Source: Acidimicrobiia bacterium (lineage in GTDB: Bacteria; Actinomycetota; Acidimicrobiia; ATN3; PSLF01). From it: DNA of 64,000 nt. The notes below the pieces were generated by a model. The model saw nothing but the letters and a program-made list of their open reading frames with translations, was not told where the DNA came from and searched no databases. Position numbers and translations under genes: made by a program. Location: assembly GCA_040289475.1 (NCBI GenBank), contig PSLF01000007.1, positions 1-64,000 of the forward strand, given 5' to 3'. Within the stretch, counting starts at the first letter, position 1; each line of letters opens with the position of its first letter. This document shows, piece by piece, positions 8,729 through 17,404 of the stretch.

Positions 8729-9166
8729 TCACACTTGTAGACGCTGCGGCTTCTGCGCTGTGTGCGGATGATCAGGACCTGCGTAAACGTGTAGCTTTCC
8801 CGCCAGCTTCCTGCCGAGTCTGTTCTTCGGCAGCATTCCCCTAACTGCTATCTCAACCACTTTGGCAGGATCCTTTGCCATCAACTCCCCTGCCCCAGTC
8901 TCTCTCAGCCCTCCCGAATATCCCGAGTGTCTGTAGTACTTTTTTGAAGATAGCTTGTCCCCGGTAAGCACAACCTTGGAAGCGTTGATGACCACGACGT
9001 GATCTCCGGTGTCAAGGTGGGGAGCAAACTGCGGCTTATGCTTGCCCCTTATTACCTTTGCTAATTCGGAAGCAAGCCGACCCAGCACCTTGCCTTCAGC
9101 GTCTACTACGAACCACTGAGGTTGAATGTCTTCTTTTTTCGGCGTATATGTCTTCTGTCGCATCAT
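8729..9166 (-). CDS. rplM: 50S ribosomal protein L13
   Basis: L13 is an early-assembly protein of the large subunit. The 145-residue sequence has the standard elements [39 protein letters not shown] and [12 protein letters not shown], at family length. It begins with two consecutive ATG codons, either of which could be used. It is the first gene of rplM-rpsI-glmM, with a good promoter about 65 bases upstream. Confidence 0.96.
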   Translation of the reverse strand: MMRQKTYTPKKEDIQPQWFVVDAEGKVLGRLASELAKVIRGKHKPQFAPHLDTGDHVVVINASKVVLTGDKLSSKKYYRHSGYSGGLRETGAGELMAKDPAKVVEIAVRGMLPKNRLGRKLAGKLHVYAGPDHPHTAQKPQRLQV

Positions 9167-9229
9167 AGAAAATCTGTCACGAAAGCCTCTGCGACCGAGT
9201 TCGCCAAAGCCGTAAAAGCCAGGCTCTAT

Positions 9230-9258
9230 AGGCTAAAGCCGAGCGGAGTTCACGTCAA
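9230..9258 (-). promoter_or_regulatory. Probable rplM promoter
   Basis: On the minus strand TTGACG and TAGCCT are separated by 17 bases and would start transcription around 9223, about 57 bases before rplM. An alternative -10, TATAGA, lies a few bases further but at poor spacing. Confidence 0.5.
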
Positions 9259-9563
9259 AGCAATACAGAACATTTCGTACAACCCTTGAAATAGCTTTTC
9301 GCTCTCACCCGCAGAGCACAATAAGATGCCGTGCTAATCTAGGTGTCTGAGCGACAGAAGCGGTGATCGAGGGCGAGACGAGCAGTCGGTGCCAAGCATT
9401 GTACAAGCCTGCTCTGTCAACGCCAACTCCTCGGCTACGGCGTGGGTTCGATCTCGCAAGGTCGCAGCACCGAGCGACAGGGCTCATTGGTGCGGCTTCC
9501 TCAAAGATGTCTGGTAAAGCTCGATGCCCGGTAGAAGACACAGAGCAAAGGAGAAAGAGGGAA

Positions 9564-11102
9564 GTGTTGCAATCTCGAGATTTCGAAGCTCAAAAACGAG
9601 CCGCTATTGAAATTCTGACATCACCCGAATTACAGAGCATTTGCGAGATGGCGCTTTGGAAGGAGAGAGATGGCTCGGATGAAATCTTTGTGGCAGCCAA
9701 CTCTTTGGGAACGGTGCGCTTCAAAAGAACTCCAGAAGGAGACAGATACAGTTACGAAATTGTTGACGTCAAGGGCGACAACATTCTAGAGAGGCAGGAC
9801 CCCTCCGCGTTTTCGCCATTAAAAGAAGAACTTGAGAACTTGTATCCAGATCCATCCAAAAATCACTACCCGAACGCGTTCGAGACGATCTCACAGATTT
9901 TCGAAGATGAAAACTCCCCGGACATCGCGGCGGTTCACACTGCGGCGCACAACTGGGAAGACGAGGGGGGACACAGAGGGGAGCACGGCTCATTGGACGT
10001 AGTTCAGGCGCGAGCTCCATTCATAGCCGGCGGAAAAGGGATCGCCAAACTCGGAGTAATTCCAAAATCGGCGCGCCTCGTCGACATAGCTCCCACAATT
10101 TTGAAACTGCTCGGAGCCGAAACCATCAAAGGGCGAACAGAGACCGGGGATTTGTTTAACGGAGTCTACCTACGCGTCCAAGATGGTCGTCCAATCGACG
10201 AAATCATCGAACCGGATGCGCCTCCCAAACACGTGGTGACTTTTCTGTTGGACGGATGCAATCCAAACGTATTGTGGGACATGATCGAAAAGGGAGAAGC
10301 TAACAACATTGCCCGAATAGCCGAATCGGGGACAACTTTTGCTTATGGAGCGATCGCCGGCTTTCCTACGGTTACATTGGCCAACCACACCGCGATCGTG
10401 ACAGGCACTTACCCCGGGCGACACAGCGTTCTCCACAACTCTTTCTGGCACCGAACGGAAAGAAAAAGGATCGATACAAACCATCCATCCACTTGGCACC
10501 TGTGGTCTAATTGGGTGTCTAATGAGGTGGAGACCATTCATCAAGCCCTTCATCGCTGTTTTCCCGATGCGTTCACCGCTGCCATCAACGAGCCCGCCGA
10601 CGGGGGGGCAGACTTTTCTACATTTGGGCTAATGCGCAAAGGGGACTTTCGAGGTCTCCCGGAGTTCCCAAAAGAACTTCCCCATGCTTCGCAGCAATTC
10701 GTCCGACCCTACAAGGACTACGAGTGGGCAACACTAGCCGATCACCTAGGAGTTGAGCTTGCCACGAGCGTTTGGAAGGGAAACTTCCAAGGCACCGATT
10801 ACCCCAAGCCATCGTTTATGTGGTGCAATTTTGCACTCACCGATGCTGCGATGCACAGAGGCGGTCCTCACTCCGATGTAGCGCGGGCCGGCGTACGGGA
10901 CACAGACGGCCGTATTGGCGAGATTCTCGCCGCTATCGAGGAAGCCGGGGAAATTGATGAGACAGCCTTCTTCATCTTCGCAGACCACGGCATGGAAGAG
11001 ACCAACCCCGAGGTAACTGGGAACTGGTCAACTGCGCTAGAGAAAGCCGGGATCAACTTCCGAGACGAAGGATACAGTTTTATCTATATAGGCGTGAGCT
11101 AG
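9564..11102 (+). CDS. Alkaline-phosphatase-superfamily phosphodiesterase with permuted domain order
   Basis: The enzyme belongs to the type I phosphodiesterase/alkaline phosphatase superfamily, metal-dependent hydrolases of phosphate esters. Its parts are in an unusual order. The first 220 or so residues contain elements normally at the C-terminal end of such domains (GGHRGEHGSLDVVQARAPFI and VDIAPTILKLLGAE). The second half then starts with the normally N-terminal metal motif (VVTFLLDGCNP), followed by the likely nucleophile threonine in GFPTVTLANH, the DAAMHRGGPHS metal ligands and FADHGMEE near the end. Joining the C-terminus to the N-terminus would restore the canonical fold, so this looks like a circular permutation. 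The frame is open back to 9363. I prefer the GTG at 9564 because AAAGGAG lies upstream; 9363 and 9507 are alternatives. The substrate is unknown. It stands alone between rplM and msrB. Confidence 0.72.
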   Translation: MLQSRDFEAQKRAAIEILTSPELQSICEMALWKERDGSDEIFVAANSLGTVRFKRTPEGDRYSYEIVDVKGDNILERQDPSAFSPLKEELENLYPDPSKNHYPNAFETISQIFEDENSPDIAAVHTAAHNWEDEGGHRGEHGSLDVVQARAPFIAGGKGIAKLGVIPKSARLVDIAPTILKLLGAETIKGRTETGDLFNGVYLRVQDGRPIDEIIEPDAPPKHVVTFLLDGCNPNVLWDMIEKGEANNIARIAESGTTFAYGAIAGFPTVTLANHTAIVTGTYPGRHSVLHNSFWHRTERKRIDTNHPSTWHLWSNWVSNEVETIHQALHRCFPDAFTAAINEPADGGADFSTFGLMRKGDFRGLPEFPKELPHASQQFVRPYKDYEWATLADHLGVELATSVWKGNFQGTDYPKPSFMWCNFALTDAAMHRGGPHSDVARAGVRDTDGRIGEILAAIEEAGEIDETAFFIFADHGMEETNPEVTGNWSTALEKAGINFRDEGYSFIYIGVS

Positions 11103-11208
11103 AGACCTGTTGCGTGGCTAAAAGACCCTTGCTCGATCGCCCATGTTGAGGGCGTCACAGGTGGCCAACCTCGGGGCACGCTTTACCTCATAGATCAGCC
11201 ATAACAAG

Positions 11209-11254
11209 ATCCCTAGCTAGAAGCGTTCGCATTTGTCTTTAGCGAGTTAGGGAT
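11209..11254 (-). terminator. Terminator-like hairpin at the end of the supercluster
   Basis: ATCCCTAGCT and AGTTAGGGAT pair over 10 bp (one G-T) immediately after the msrB stop codon, with a loop of 26 bases. On the minus strand it is followed by the T-rich TCTTGTTATGG. It closes the long minus-strand run against the convergent phosphodiesterase gene. Confidence 0.55.
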
Positions 11255-11683
11255 TTACCCAAGAGATGAGCCTTCTCCGCTCACGGGGCTGAACGAGAGA
11301 GCCACCGAGTTAATACAGTACCTCAAGCCCGTAGGAGGAGGACCATCTTCAAAGACGTGGCCCAAGTGCGAACCGCATCTTGCGCAAGTCACCTCCGTGC
11401 GAATCATGTTGTAGGAGTAATCCGGTTTTTCCTGTACCACATCGGGAGAGATCGGTTCCCAAAAGCTCGGCCACCCTGTTCCTGAGTCGAACTTGGCAGC
11501 GGAGCGGAACAGCTCAGCCCCGCAAGCTGCACACGAGTAGATTCCGTTCTCTTTGTTGTACAAGAGGCTCCCAGAGAAAGGAGGCTCGGTCGCTCCTTCT
11601 CTGCACACCGCGTATTGCTCAGGTGTGAGCCTCTGGCGCCACTCTTCTTCTGTTTGGGGTAAATCAACGTTCTCAGATCCCAT
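11255..11683 (-). CDS. msrB: Peptide-methionine (R)-S-oxide reductase
   Basis: MsrB reduces the R form of methionine sulfoxide in oxidised proteins. The sequence has the zinc-binding pairs CAACG and CARCG, the substrate-binding FDSGTGWPSFW, the GHVF motif and the catalytic cysteine in RYCINSVAL. At 142 residues it is close to family length. The frame stays open for 16 further residues upstream, starting at a TTG without a ribosome-binding site; I chose the ATG preceded by GGGAG. It is the last gene of the cluster, 72 bases after truA. Confidence 0.93.
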   Translation of the reverse strand: MGSENVDLPQTEEEWRQRLTPEQYAVCREGATEPPFSGSLLYNKENGIYSCAACGAELFRSAAKFDSGTGWPSFWEPISPDVVQEKPDYSYNMIRTEVTCARCGSHLGHVFEDGPPPTGLRYCINSVALSFSPVSGEGSSLG

Positions 11684-11755
11684 CCTGACCCATTCTCCCG
11701 TGTTGGCTCCCGCCGCTCGCATTATCGACAAGAAACTTGAAAACTTACAACGGCG

Positions 11756-12637
11756 CTATTCGACACCTGTCCCCGGTGGATATCGTACCCCTATCAAATA
11801 CAGGCCATGTGGAGGTGCGGGCTTCCACCGGTATTCTGACACTGCTTCGGGCCGCCGCGGCGACTCCTCCGCCCGCGCCCAATGCACCATAGCACCGACG
11901 ATCCTTCGCACCATCTGGTGACAAAATGCATTTGCTTCGATCTCGAACCACAATTCGTCTGCACAGCATGGGTCATCGCTACAACGTGGCCTTGACCACT
12001 GGGCAAAAATCACCTTCCTCATTGTTCCTGTACGTTCTCTCGTCCCGTGATCTTCGTCTCCAACGCCTGCTGCATCGCCGTGTTCGCCTCCCGAATTAGA
12101 ATTGTCACTCCTGGTTTTGGTAGCTCCTTTGCAAAATGCACTGAAGTCATGCGTGCCGACTACGAGGCTCGCGGCTCTGTGGAGAATCGTCTCCGCACCC
12201 TCGGAAAGTGTTCCGACCCACCACGTTCTCGTTCTCCTTAGAGGATCTGGCCGCGGCGACGTGAGCAACTTATATCGGTACCGTCGAGACAACGCCGATC
12301 TGCGAGCATCGAAACCCAACGGTGCCTCAGAGACGCTCACCGCAATATCGGGTGGAAGCAGTTTGGATAGCGACCGCTCTGCAACCTCTGGATCAATGCC
12401 GGAGTTGGTCGTGACCGATACAAACTGGGCAGTCGCGTGGACGCCGGCGTCCGTTCGGCCCGCCACAGAGAGGCGAAAAAACTTCGGCGGTCTAATTACA
12501 GCCCTGAGAGCGTCTTCGAGGGTTCCCTCTACAGTACGCAGATTAGGTTGCTTTGCGTATCCGCTGAACTCGGTGCCGTCATACGCTAGCTTGACGGCCA
12601 AAACTCGGTGACCGTGTGAAAAAAACTCCTCCGCCAA
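11756..12637 (-). CDS. truA: tRNA pseudouridine(38-40) synthase
   Basis: TruA makes pseudouridine at positions 38-40 of the anticodon arm. The catalytic aspartate lies in AGRTDAGVHA; YDGTEFSGYAKQ, RRYRYKLL and FCHQMVRRIVGAMV are also typical. At 293 residues it is longer than usual because of a polar insertion of about 30 residues (rich in Gly, Asp, Asn and Ser) after SAFCKG, probably a surface loop. The TTG start lies seven bases after rplQ, so the two are likely translated from one message. Confidence 0.94.
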   Translation of the reverse strand: MAEEFFSHGHRVLAVKLAYDGTEFSGYAKQPNLRTVEGTLEDALRAVIRPPKFFRLSVAGRTDAGVHATAQFVSVTTNSGIDPEVAERSLSKLLPPDIAVSVSEAPLGFDARRSALSRRYRYKLLTSPRPDPLRRTRTWWVGTLSEGAETILHRAASLVVGTHDFSAFCKGATKTRSDNSNSGGEHGDAAGVGDEDHGTRERTGTMRKVIFAQWSRPRCSDDPCCADELWFEIEANAFCHQMVRRIVGAMVHWARAEESPRRPEAVSEYRWKPAPPHGLYLIGVRYPPGTGVE

Positions 12638-12644
12638 GGGGGGA

Positions 12645-13022
12645 CTAGACCAGCTCTATGTAGGCCATCTCAGCCCCATCGCCCTTACGGGGCGGAAGCT
12701 TAGTGATTCGAGAGTATCCTCCGTCTCTATCCTCGTAACGAGCGGCAACGTTAGTAAACAGCCAATAAGTAAGGTCTTTGTCTCGTAATACAGCCATGAC
12801 TTGACGGCGATCATGCAGAGTCCCGCGCTTGGCCTTCGTTATCAACCTCTCAACCAGAGGCTTCACAGCCTTTGCCTTCGCGGCAGTGGTCTTGACTCTT
12901 CCAGGCATCCCCCCGGCTCTGCGTGCGTCATCAAGAATGAGAGATCGACACAGGTTGGCTAGCATCAGCTTTTGATGGTCCGGACCGCTTCCGAGCCTAG
13001 GTCCTTTCCTCGGCTTAGGCAT
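12645..13022 (-). CDS. rplQ: 50S ribosomal protein L17
   Basis: L17 lies near the exit of the peptide tunnel. The sequence KGPRLGSGPDHQKLMLANLCRSLI and the ending MAYIELV are diagnostic. The 125 residues match the short L17 form without the long acidic tail seen in many actinobacteria. It overlaps the end of rpoA by 8 bases, which suggests translational coupling. Confidence 0.96.
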   Translation of the reverse strand: MPKPRKGPRLGSGPDHQKLMLANLCRSLILDDARRAGGMPGRVKTTAAKAKAVKPLVERLITKAKRGTLHDRRQVMAVLRDKDLTYWLFTNVAARYEDRDGGYSRITKLPPRKGDGAEMAYIELV

Positions 13023-14124
13023 CTCGATCCTCCTGTTCAGGCGACACCTCGGTGCTCACTGCTTCGGCCACTCTTGCAAGATCGTCCGCGTCTCCGCCCT
13101 TCGCTTGGTGGCCCACTACAGCCGTGTTCTCCTCTTTTCTTTCGTTCGATATCGCCCACGCCGCCGATCCAGCAGAACTTTCACCTGCCGGCATACTGCC
13201 GGCGAGGGACAGGCCCATCTCGTCCAGTTTTTGCTTTACCTCGTCAAGGGACTTCTGCCCGAAGTTCTGAATAGCCATCAACTCTTGCTCTGTTTTCTGC
13301 ACTAGCTCGGCAATCGTATGAATCTGCGCGCGCTTCAAGCAGTTTCGCGGTCTCTCGGACAAATCCAGCGCCTCTATCGGCCGATCCAGGTCGGGACTTA
13401 TGGGTTTCTCAGCAACAGCCTCTCCGACTTCGAGAGCCGGCGCTTCTACAGCCTCCGCTACGACCTCCAAAAGATTTACCAGCGTCCGAGCGGCGGAACT
13501 CACCGCTTCAGCAGCTGCGATCGCTCCATTGGTCTCTACATCCATTATCAAGACGTCACGTTCGGCAGTCTGATCTACTTTGTAGACGACTCGCCTAACC
13601 GGAGAGTAGAGAGAATCTACCGGGATTACCCCAATTGGAGTCCCCTCTAATTTGTTCTTGTCAGCGGTCACGTATCCGTAGCCGCGCTGAACCGTAGCCG
13701 TGAGCTCGAGTCTCCCGGACTTTGATACGTTGGCTATGACATGGTCCTTATTGACGACCTCGACTTCGGGAGGGCATTGGAAGTCGCCAGCGACGATCGT
13801 GGTTGGGCCCCGCTTCTCTAAACGAATCTCAACTGGCTCTTCTGAATACGACTTGAGAACGACTTCTTTGAGGTTCAACAAAAGAGTAACGACGTCTTCC
13901 TTGACACCTGGAACGGTACTAAACTCGTGGTTCACTCCGTGTATCTGTACCCGAGTAATTGCCGCACCCGGCACAGAAGAGAGCAGCGTCCTTCTTAGCG
14001 AATTCCCAATCGTGTAACCGAACCCCGAGGGCAGGTCGTCGACTTTGAACTTGCGTCTGTTGGGTGGAAGTTCCCGGTTCAGATCTTCAGGAACAGTAAG
14101 CTTGGGGCGTCTTATTGTGAGCAC
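13015..14124 (-). CDS. rpoA: RNA polymerase alpha subunit
   Basis: The alpha subunit nucleates RNA polymerase assembly. Residues 1-230 form the dimerising N-terminal domain (GFGYTIGNSLRRTLLSSVPGA, VEVVNKDHVIA). A helix-hairpin-helix C-terminal domain around 255-308 (ERPRNCLKRAQIHTIAEL) binds UP elements and activators. The protein is 369 residues, longer than the usual 315-345, because of a polar and acidic tail of about 60 residues. The GTG start has a strong GGAGG ribosome-binding site. The 207-base gap from rpsD holds a small G+C-rich hairpin (14219-14237). Confidence 0.97.
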   Translation of the reverse strand: MLTIRRPKLTVPEDLNRELPPNRRKFKVDDLPSGFGYTIGNSLRRTLLSSVPGAAITRVQIHGVNHEFSTVPGVKEDVVTLLLNLKEVVLKSYSEEPVEIRLEKRGPTTIVAGDFQCPPEVEVVNKDHVIANVSKSGRLELTATVQRGYGYVTADKNKLEGTPIGVIPVDSLYSPVRRVVYKVDQTAERDVLIMDVETNGAIAAAEAVSSAARTLVNLLEVVAEAVEAPALEVGEAVAEKPISPDLDRPIEALDLSERPRNCLKRAQIHTIAELVQKTEQELMAIQNFGQKSLDEVKQKLDEMGLSLAGSMPAGESSAGSAAWAISNERKEENTAVVGHQAKGGDADDLARVAEAVSTEVSPEQEDRDA

Positions 14125-14218
14125 TTTTCACCTCCCGCCTCGCAGACTCGAGCTCGCGGAGCCGGTTTCCGCACGCTCATCTCCACGTGCCGGTCACTAT
14201 TTTTCTTGGTACCTATAA

Positions 14219-14237
14219 TCCGGGAACCGGCCCCGGA
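14219..14237 (-). terminator. G+C-rich hairpin between rpsD and rpoA
   Basis: TCCGGG and CCCGGA enclose a 7-base loop; on the minus strand the stem is followed by TTATAG. It may attenuate or separate rpoA-rplQ from the S4 gene. Confidence 0.35.
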
Positions 14238-14331
14238 ATCCACTCCTCGCACGCCAGATAGCGTGTTGATATATCGCACAGTGCCGTGCTGCTGGGGACT
14301 CAATAGGCGCTGTGCAAATTGAAGTCATTCC

Positions 14332-14958
14332 TCACTTAGAGTAGAGCTCGACAATAAGCTGTTCGTTGACAGGAATGTCGATTTCTGATCTCTCCGGTTC
14401 TCTGGTGACGGTAGCCCGCAGCGCGCCATGGTCGACGTCTAACCATCCTGGGATAGCCCGATTTCCGAGGGTGTCTATAGAGTGTCTGACGACTATCAAG
14501 TTCCGGCTCTTTTCTCTTATAGCCACCGTGTCTCCGGGCTTCAGCTCGTAGCTAGGTATATCGACCTTGTTTCCATTTACCGTTACATGCCCGTGGCGGA
14601 CTAGCTGCCGGGCTTGAGGCCTGCTCTCAGCGAACCCAGCCCTAAATACTGCGTTATCCAGTCGGAGCTCGAGCATTTTCAACAGGTTCTCGCCGGTCAC
14701 GCCCTTTTTGCGTGTCGCTTCTCGGTAATACTTCCGGAACTGCTTTTCGAGAACCCCGTAGATTCTGCGAGCCTTTTGCTTTTCCCTAAGCTGCAGCATG
14801 TACTCGGTAGTACGGGGCCTGATTCGACCATGCTCGCCTGGTGGGTAGGGCCTGCGGTCGACGGGACAAGATGGCGAGATGCATTTAGCTCCCTTCAAAA
14901 AGAGCTTTATCTTCTCTCGCCTACATAGCTTACATACTGGTCCTGTGTAACGAGCCAT
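14332..14958 (-). CDS. rpsD: 30S ribosomal protein S4
   Basis: S4 starts assembly of the 16S rRNA 5' domain and, in many bacteria, represses its own operon. The 208-residue protein opens with [23 protein letters not shown] and has four cysteines in the N-terminal part (CKLC, then two in CISPSC), which suggests the zinc-binding form. The S4 RNA-binding domain ([20 protein letters not shown]) is intact. About 127 bases separate it from rpsK. Confidence 0.97.
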   Translation of the reverse strand: MARYTGPVCKLCRREKIKLFLKGAKCISPSCPVDRRPYPPGEHGRIRPRTTEYMLQLREKQKARRIYGVLEKQFRKYYREATRKKGVTGENLLKMLELRLDNAVFRAGFAESRPQARQLVRHGHVTVNGNKVDIPSYELKPGDTVAIREKSRNLIVVRHSIDTLGNRAIPGWLDVDHGALRATVTREPERSEIDIPVNEQLIVELYSK

Positions 14959-15085
14959 CTAGCCGATATCTATCTCCTGCGCCTCAGTATCCTTCCATTC
15001 TTCTTTATGGTTACTTATCCAGCCTCGGACTCACAGCAGCTATTCCGCTGGCAATACTTATTCACTAAATAACTTTTGGGGGATA

Positions 15086-15484
15086 TCAAACCCTGCGTCG
15101 TTTTCGCGGCCTGCAGCCGTTATGTGGCACGGGTGTAACGTCCTTTACTGCCCCGATCTCTAAGCCCGCGGCCATCAAGGCTCTGTAAGCAGTCTCTCGA
15201 CCGGCGCCGGGACCCTTGATCAAAACATCGACCTTCTGAACTCCGTGCTCCTGAGCCTTTTTGGCTACTGCCGTTGCCGCTTGCTGTGCAGCATACGGTG
15301 TTGACTTTCTACTTCCTTTGAAGCCGACATTTCCGGATGAGGCCCATGCTATGGTGTTTCCGGCCGCATCGGTAATAGTGATGATCGTGTTATTGAACGA
15401 GGATTTGATGTGAGCCACGCCGTAGGAGATGTTTTTCTTCTCTTTTTTCCGCCCTCGCGTGCGGCCGCGCTTTTTGACTGTCAT
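15086..15484 (-). CDS. rpsK: 30S ribosomal protein S11
   Basis: S11 lies on the platform of the small subunit by the mRNA exit. Stretches such as [28 protein letters not shown] and the arginine-rich end CRPRKRRRV are standard, with 132 residues at family length. Its start overlaps the rpsM stop by one base. Confidence 0.97.
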   Translation of the reverse strand: MTVKKRGRTRGRKKEKKNISYGVAHIKSSFNNTIITITDAAGNTIAWASSGNVGFKGSRKSTPYAAQQAATAVAKKAQEHGVQKVDVLIKGPGAGRETAYRALMAAGLEIGAVKDVTPVPHNGCRPRKRRRV

Positions 15485-15867
15485 CAGTGCTTCTTCGCTG
15501 CTTTCTTCTTACCCGGCACGGTCTTGCGAGGACCTTTTCTAGTGCGGGCATTGGTATGTGTTCGCTGACCCCTAACAGGGAGTCCTCTCCTGTGCCGTAG
15601 ACCTTGGTAGCTTCCTATCTCCATTTTGCGTTTTATATCCTGAGAAATTTCTCTTCTCAGGTCCCCCTCAACCTTAAAGTTCTCGTCTATGTAGCGTCGG
15701 ATAGCGACTACTTCCTCGTCGGTAAGATCGCGAATCCGGGTGTCTGGGTTTATACCAGTGTCCCTAAGAATCTGCCTGGCACGGCTGAGACCTATCCCGA
15801 ATATGTAGGTAAGGCCGATCTCCACTCTCTTGTCTCTTGGTAGATCGACACCCGCTATTCGAGCCAT
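15484..15867 (-). CDS. rpsM: 30S ribosomal protein S13
   Basis: S13 lies in the head of the small subunit and contacts the P-site tRNA and the L5 bridge. The sequence [22 protein letters not shown], the [26 protein letters not shown] motif and the lysine-rich end are diagnostic. The 127 residues are normal. One-base overlaps with both rpmJ and rpsK indicate tight coupling. Confidence 0.97.
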   Translation of the reverse strand: MARIAGVDLPRDKRVEIGLTYIFGIGLSRARQILRDTGINPDTRIRDLTDEEVVAIRRYIDENFKVEGDLRREISQDIKRKMEIGSYQGLRHRRGLPVRGQRTHTNARTRKGPRKTVPGKKKAAKKH

Positions 15868-15980
15868 CAGCCTTGCCTCTGCTTGTGGCGAGGGTTAGAG
15901 CAGATCACCCGGACACGGCCGTGGCGTCTTATGATCCGGCACTTATCGCAAATTTTCTTCACAGAAGGACGAACTTTCAA
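15867..15980 (-). CDS. rpmJ: 50S ribosomal protein L36
   Basis: L36 is a tiny zinc-ribbon protein of the large subunit. From a TTG start it gives exactly 37 residues, the usual length, beginning with [13 protein letters not shown]. It has the C-x2-C...C...H zinc ligands (CDKC, then CSNPRH). AGGGAAGAGG precedes the TTG. An upstream ATG in the same frame would add 28 residues that are foreign to the family, so the TTG is preferred. Confidence 0.93.
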   Translation of the reverse strand: MKVRPSVKKICDKCRIIRRHGRVRVICSNPRHKQRQG

Positions 15981-16136
15981 TCCTCTTCCCTGCTTTGAAT
16001 CGACAGCACGATGCATGCGCTGCCGGAGCTGGCTGACCATAAAGGCATTCGAGACACGGCGCACTACGTTAGCAAAAAAAGACCGATCTCGCTAACGGAT
16101 TGTCACCGCCACTTGACAGCTGAAGCCCTCAGCACC

Positions 16137-16358
16137 CTATTTATGTCGGTAGACGATTCGCCCTCTGGACAGGTCGTACGGCGACAACTCCACTACTACC
16201 CGATCTCCTGGAAGAATCCGAATGTAGTGCATTCTCATCTTCCCAGAGATATGAGCCAAGACCTTGTGGCCATTGTCGAGCTCGACTCTGAAAGTGGCAT
16301 TAGGAAGCGGCTCTATCACCGTTCCCTCCACTTCGATTGCCTCTTCTTTTTTCGGCAC
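16137..16358 (-). CDS. infA: Translation initiation factor IF-1
   Basis: IF-1 binds the A site of the 30S subunit during initiation. The OB-fold sequence [20 protein letters not shown] and the C-terminal [16 protein letters not shown] are diagnostic. Starting at the internal GTG gives 73 residues, the normal length, with GAGAGGG upstream; another GTG at 16391 would add 11 residues. The gap to rpmJ is 156 bases. Confidence 0.95.
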   Translation of the reverse strand: MPKKEEAIEVEGTVIEPLPNATFRVELDNGHKVLAHISGKMRMHYIRILPGDRVVVELSPYDLSRGRIVYRHK

Positions 16359-16433
16359 GATTTCTTTAGCCCTCTCGATATCCAGACCCACTTACAAAAT
16401 CAGTGTAGCAGCAGGCCTTGGCATGACCTCGGC

Positions 16434-17195
16434 CTAGATCCGGGTAAGGACCTCCGGCCCATTTTCCAGCACAGCGACCGTGTGCTCGAAGTGTGCAGAC
16501 AGGGACCCATCCGCGGTAACCACAGTCCAACCATCCTCGAGAACTTTTGTCTGGTGAGTCCCGATGTTCACCATCGGCTCGATTGCAAAAACATGACCTA
16601 CCTTGATCTTCTTTCCCTCTCCAGGAACTCCATAATTGGGAATTTGTGGGGGCTCGTGCATCTGCTCCCCGATCCCGTGACCAACGTAGTCTCTTACCAC
16701 TGAGAATCCTTCGGCCTCGACGATGGACTCCACTGCATGCCCTATGTCACCCAAAGTGTTTCCAGGAACACACACCTCGATCCCAGCTTCAAGCGCCCGC
16801 TTCGTAGTCTCGATTAGGCGAACCGCTTCAAGCGAGATTTCACCCACCCCTACAGTCACAGCAGCATCCCCATGCATTCCCTCGTAGATGGCGCCACAGT
16901 CGATTCCAATAATGTCGCCCTCCACCAGACGGTAATCACCCGGAATTCCGTGAACTACTACATCGTTCGGGGAGGTGCAAATCGAGGCGGGGAAGCCCCT
17001 GTACCCTTTGAAGCTGGGAATAGCCTCTCTGGATCGGATGAACTCCTCTGCGAGTTTGTCCAAGTACGCCGTCGTGACACCCGGGCGAATTGCTTCGGTT
17101 AGTAGTGCTAGGGTCTCCGCAACGATCTTCCCCGCTTTTCTCATGCTAGCTAGCTGGTCCGGGCTCTTGCGTGTTACGCGTGCGACGACTTCCAT
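16434..17195 (-). CDS. map: Methionine aminopeptidase, type I
   Basis: Map removes the initiator methionine from new proteins. The five metal ligands of the type I fold are visible in GIDCGAIYEGMHGDAAVTV, GHGIGEQMHEPPQIP, FAIEPM and the C-terminal AHFEHTVAV. The protein has 253 residues. AAGGTGAT precedes the ATG. It begins a new segment after a strong hairpin at the end of adk and a second small hairpin, so it may have its own promoter. Confidence 0.96.
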   Translation of the reverse strand: MEVVARVTRKSPDQLASMRKAGKIVAETLALLTEAIRPGVTTAYLDKLAEEFIRSREAIPSFKGYRGFPASICTSPNDVVVHGIPGDYRLVEGDIIGIDCGAIYEGMHGDAAVTVGVGEISLEAVRLIETTKRALEAGIEVCVPGNTLGDIGHAVESIVEAEGFSVVRDYVGHGIGEQMHEPPQIPNYGVPGEGKKIKVGHVFAIEPMVNIGTHQTKVLEDGWTVVTADGSLSAHFEHTVAVLENGPEVLTRI

Positions 17196-17234
17196 GGAAT
17201 ATCACCTTCAGTACTAACTACCACACACCTAATG

Positions 17235-17250
17235 CAACAGGCCGCTGTTG
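17235..17250. repeat. Inverted repeat upstream of map
   Basis: CAACAG-GCCG-CTGTTG is a perfect 6-bp stem with a 4-base loop, 40 bases upstream of the map start. It could be an operator or part of the mRNA leader. Confidence 0.4.
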
Positions 17251-17374
17251 ATCAAAAATTACGTGACACGTTACCAAAACAGCGGAAACCCATCCCGCGA
17301 CCGAGATATCAAGCAGATACCTGGGGACCGATCACTCGATCTGGCAATGAGTAACCAAGAAGCGAACAATCTTT

Positions 17375-17404
17375 GCCTAGCAGCAAGAATTCACGCTGCT
17401 AGGC
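17375..17404 (-). terminator. Strong hairpin spanning the adk stop codon
   Basis: GCCTAGCAGC and GCTGCTAGGC form a perfect 10-bp stem around a 10-base loop that contains the adk stop codon. It is the longest perfect hairpin noticed in the cluster and probably ends, or reduces, transcription after secY-adk. There is no T-run directly after it. Confidence 0.5.

Noticed and set aside
14113-14129. TGTGA...TCACC over the rpoA start, resembling a CRP site
   Set aside because: The spacer is 7 rather than 6 bases and the match comes from the start codon and ribosome-binding site.
14214-14219. TATAAT on the plus strand between rpsD and rpoA
   Set aside because: No plus-strand gene follows and no -35 box is at proper distance; it is likely chance.
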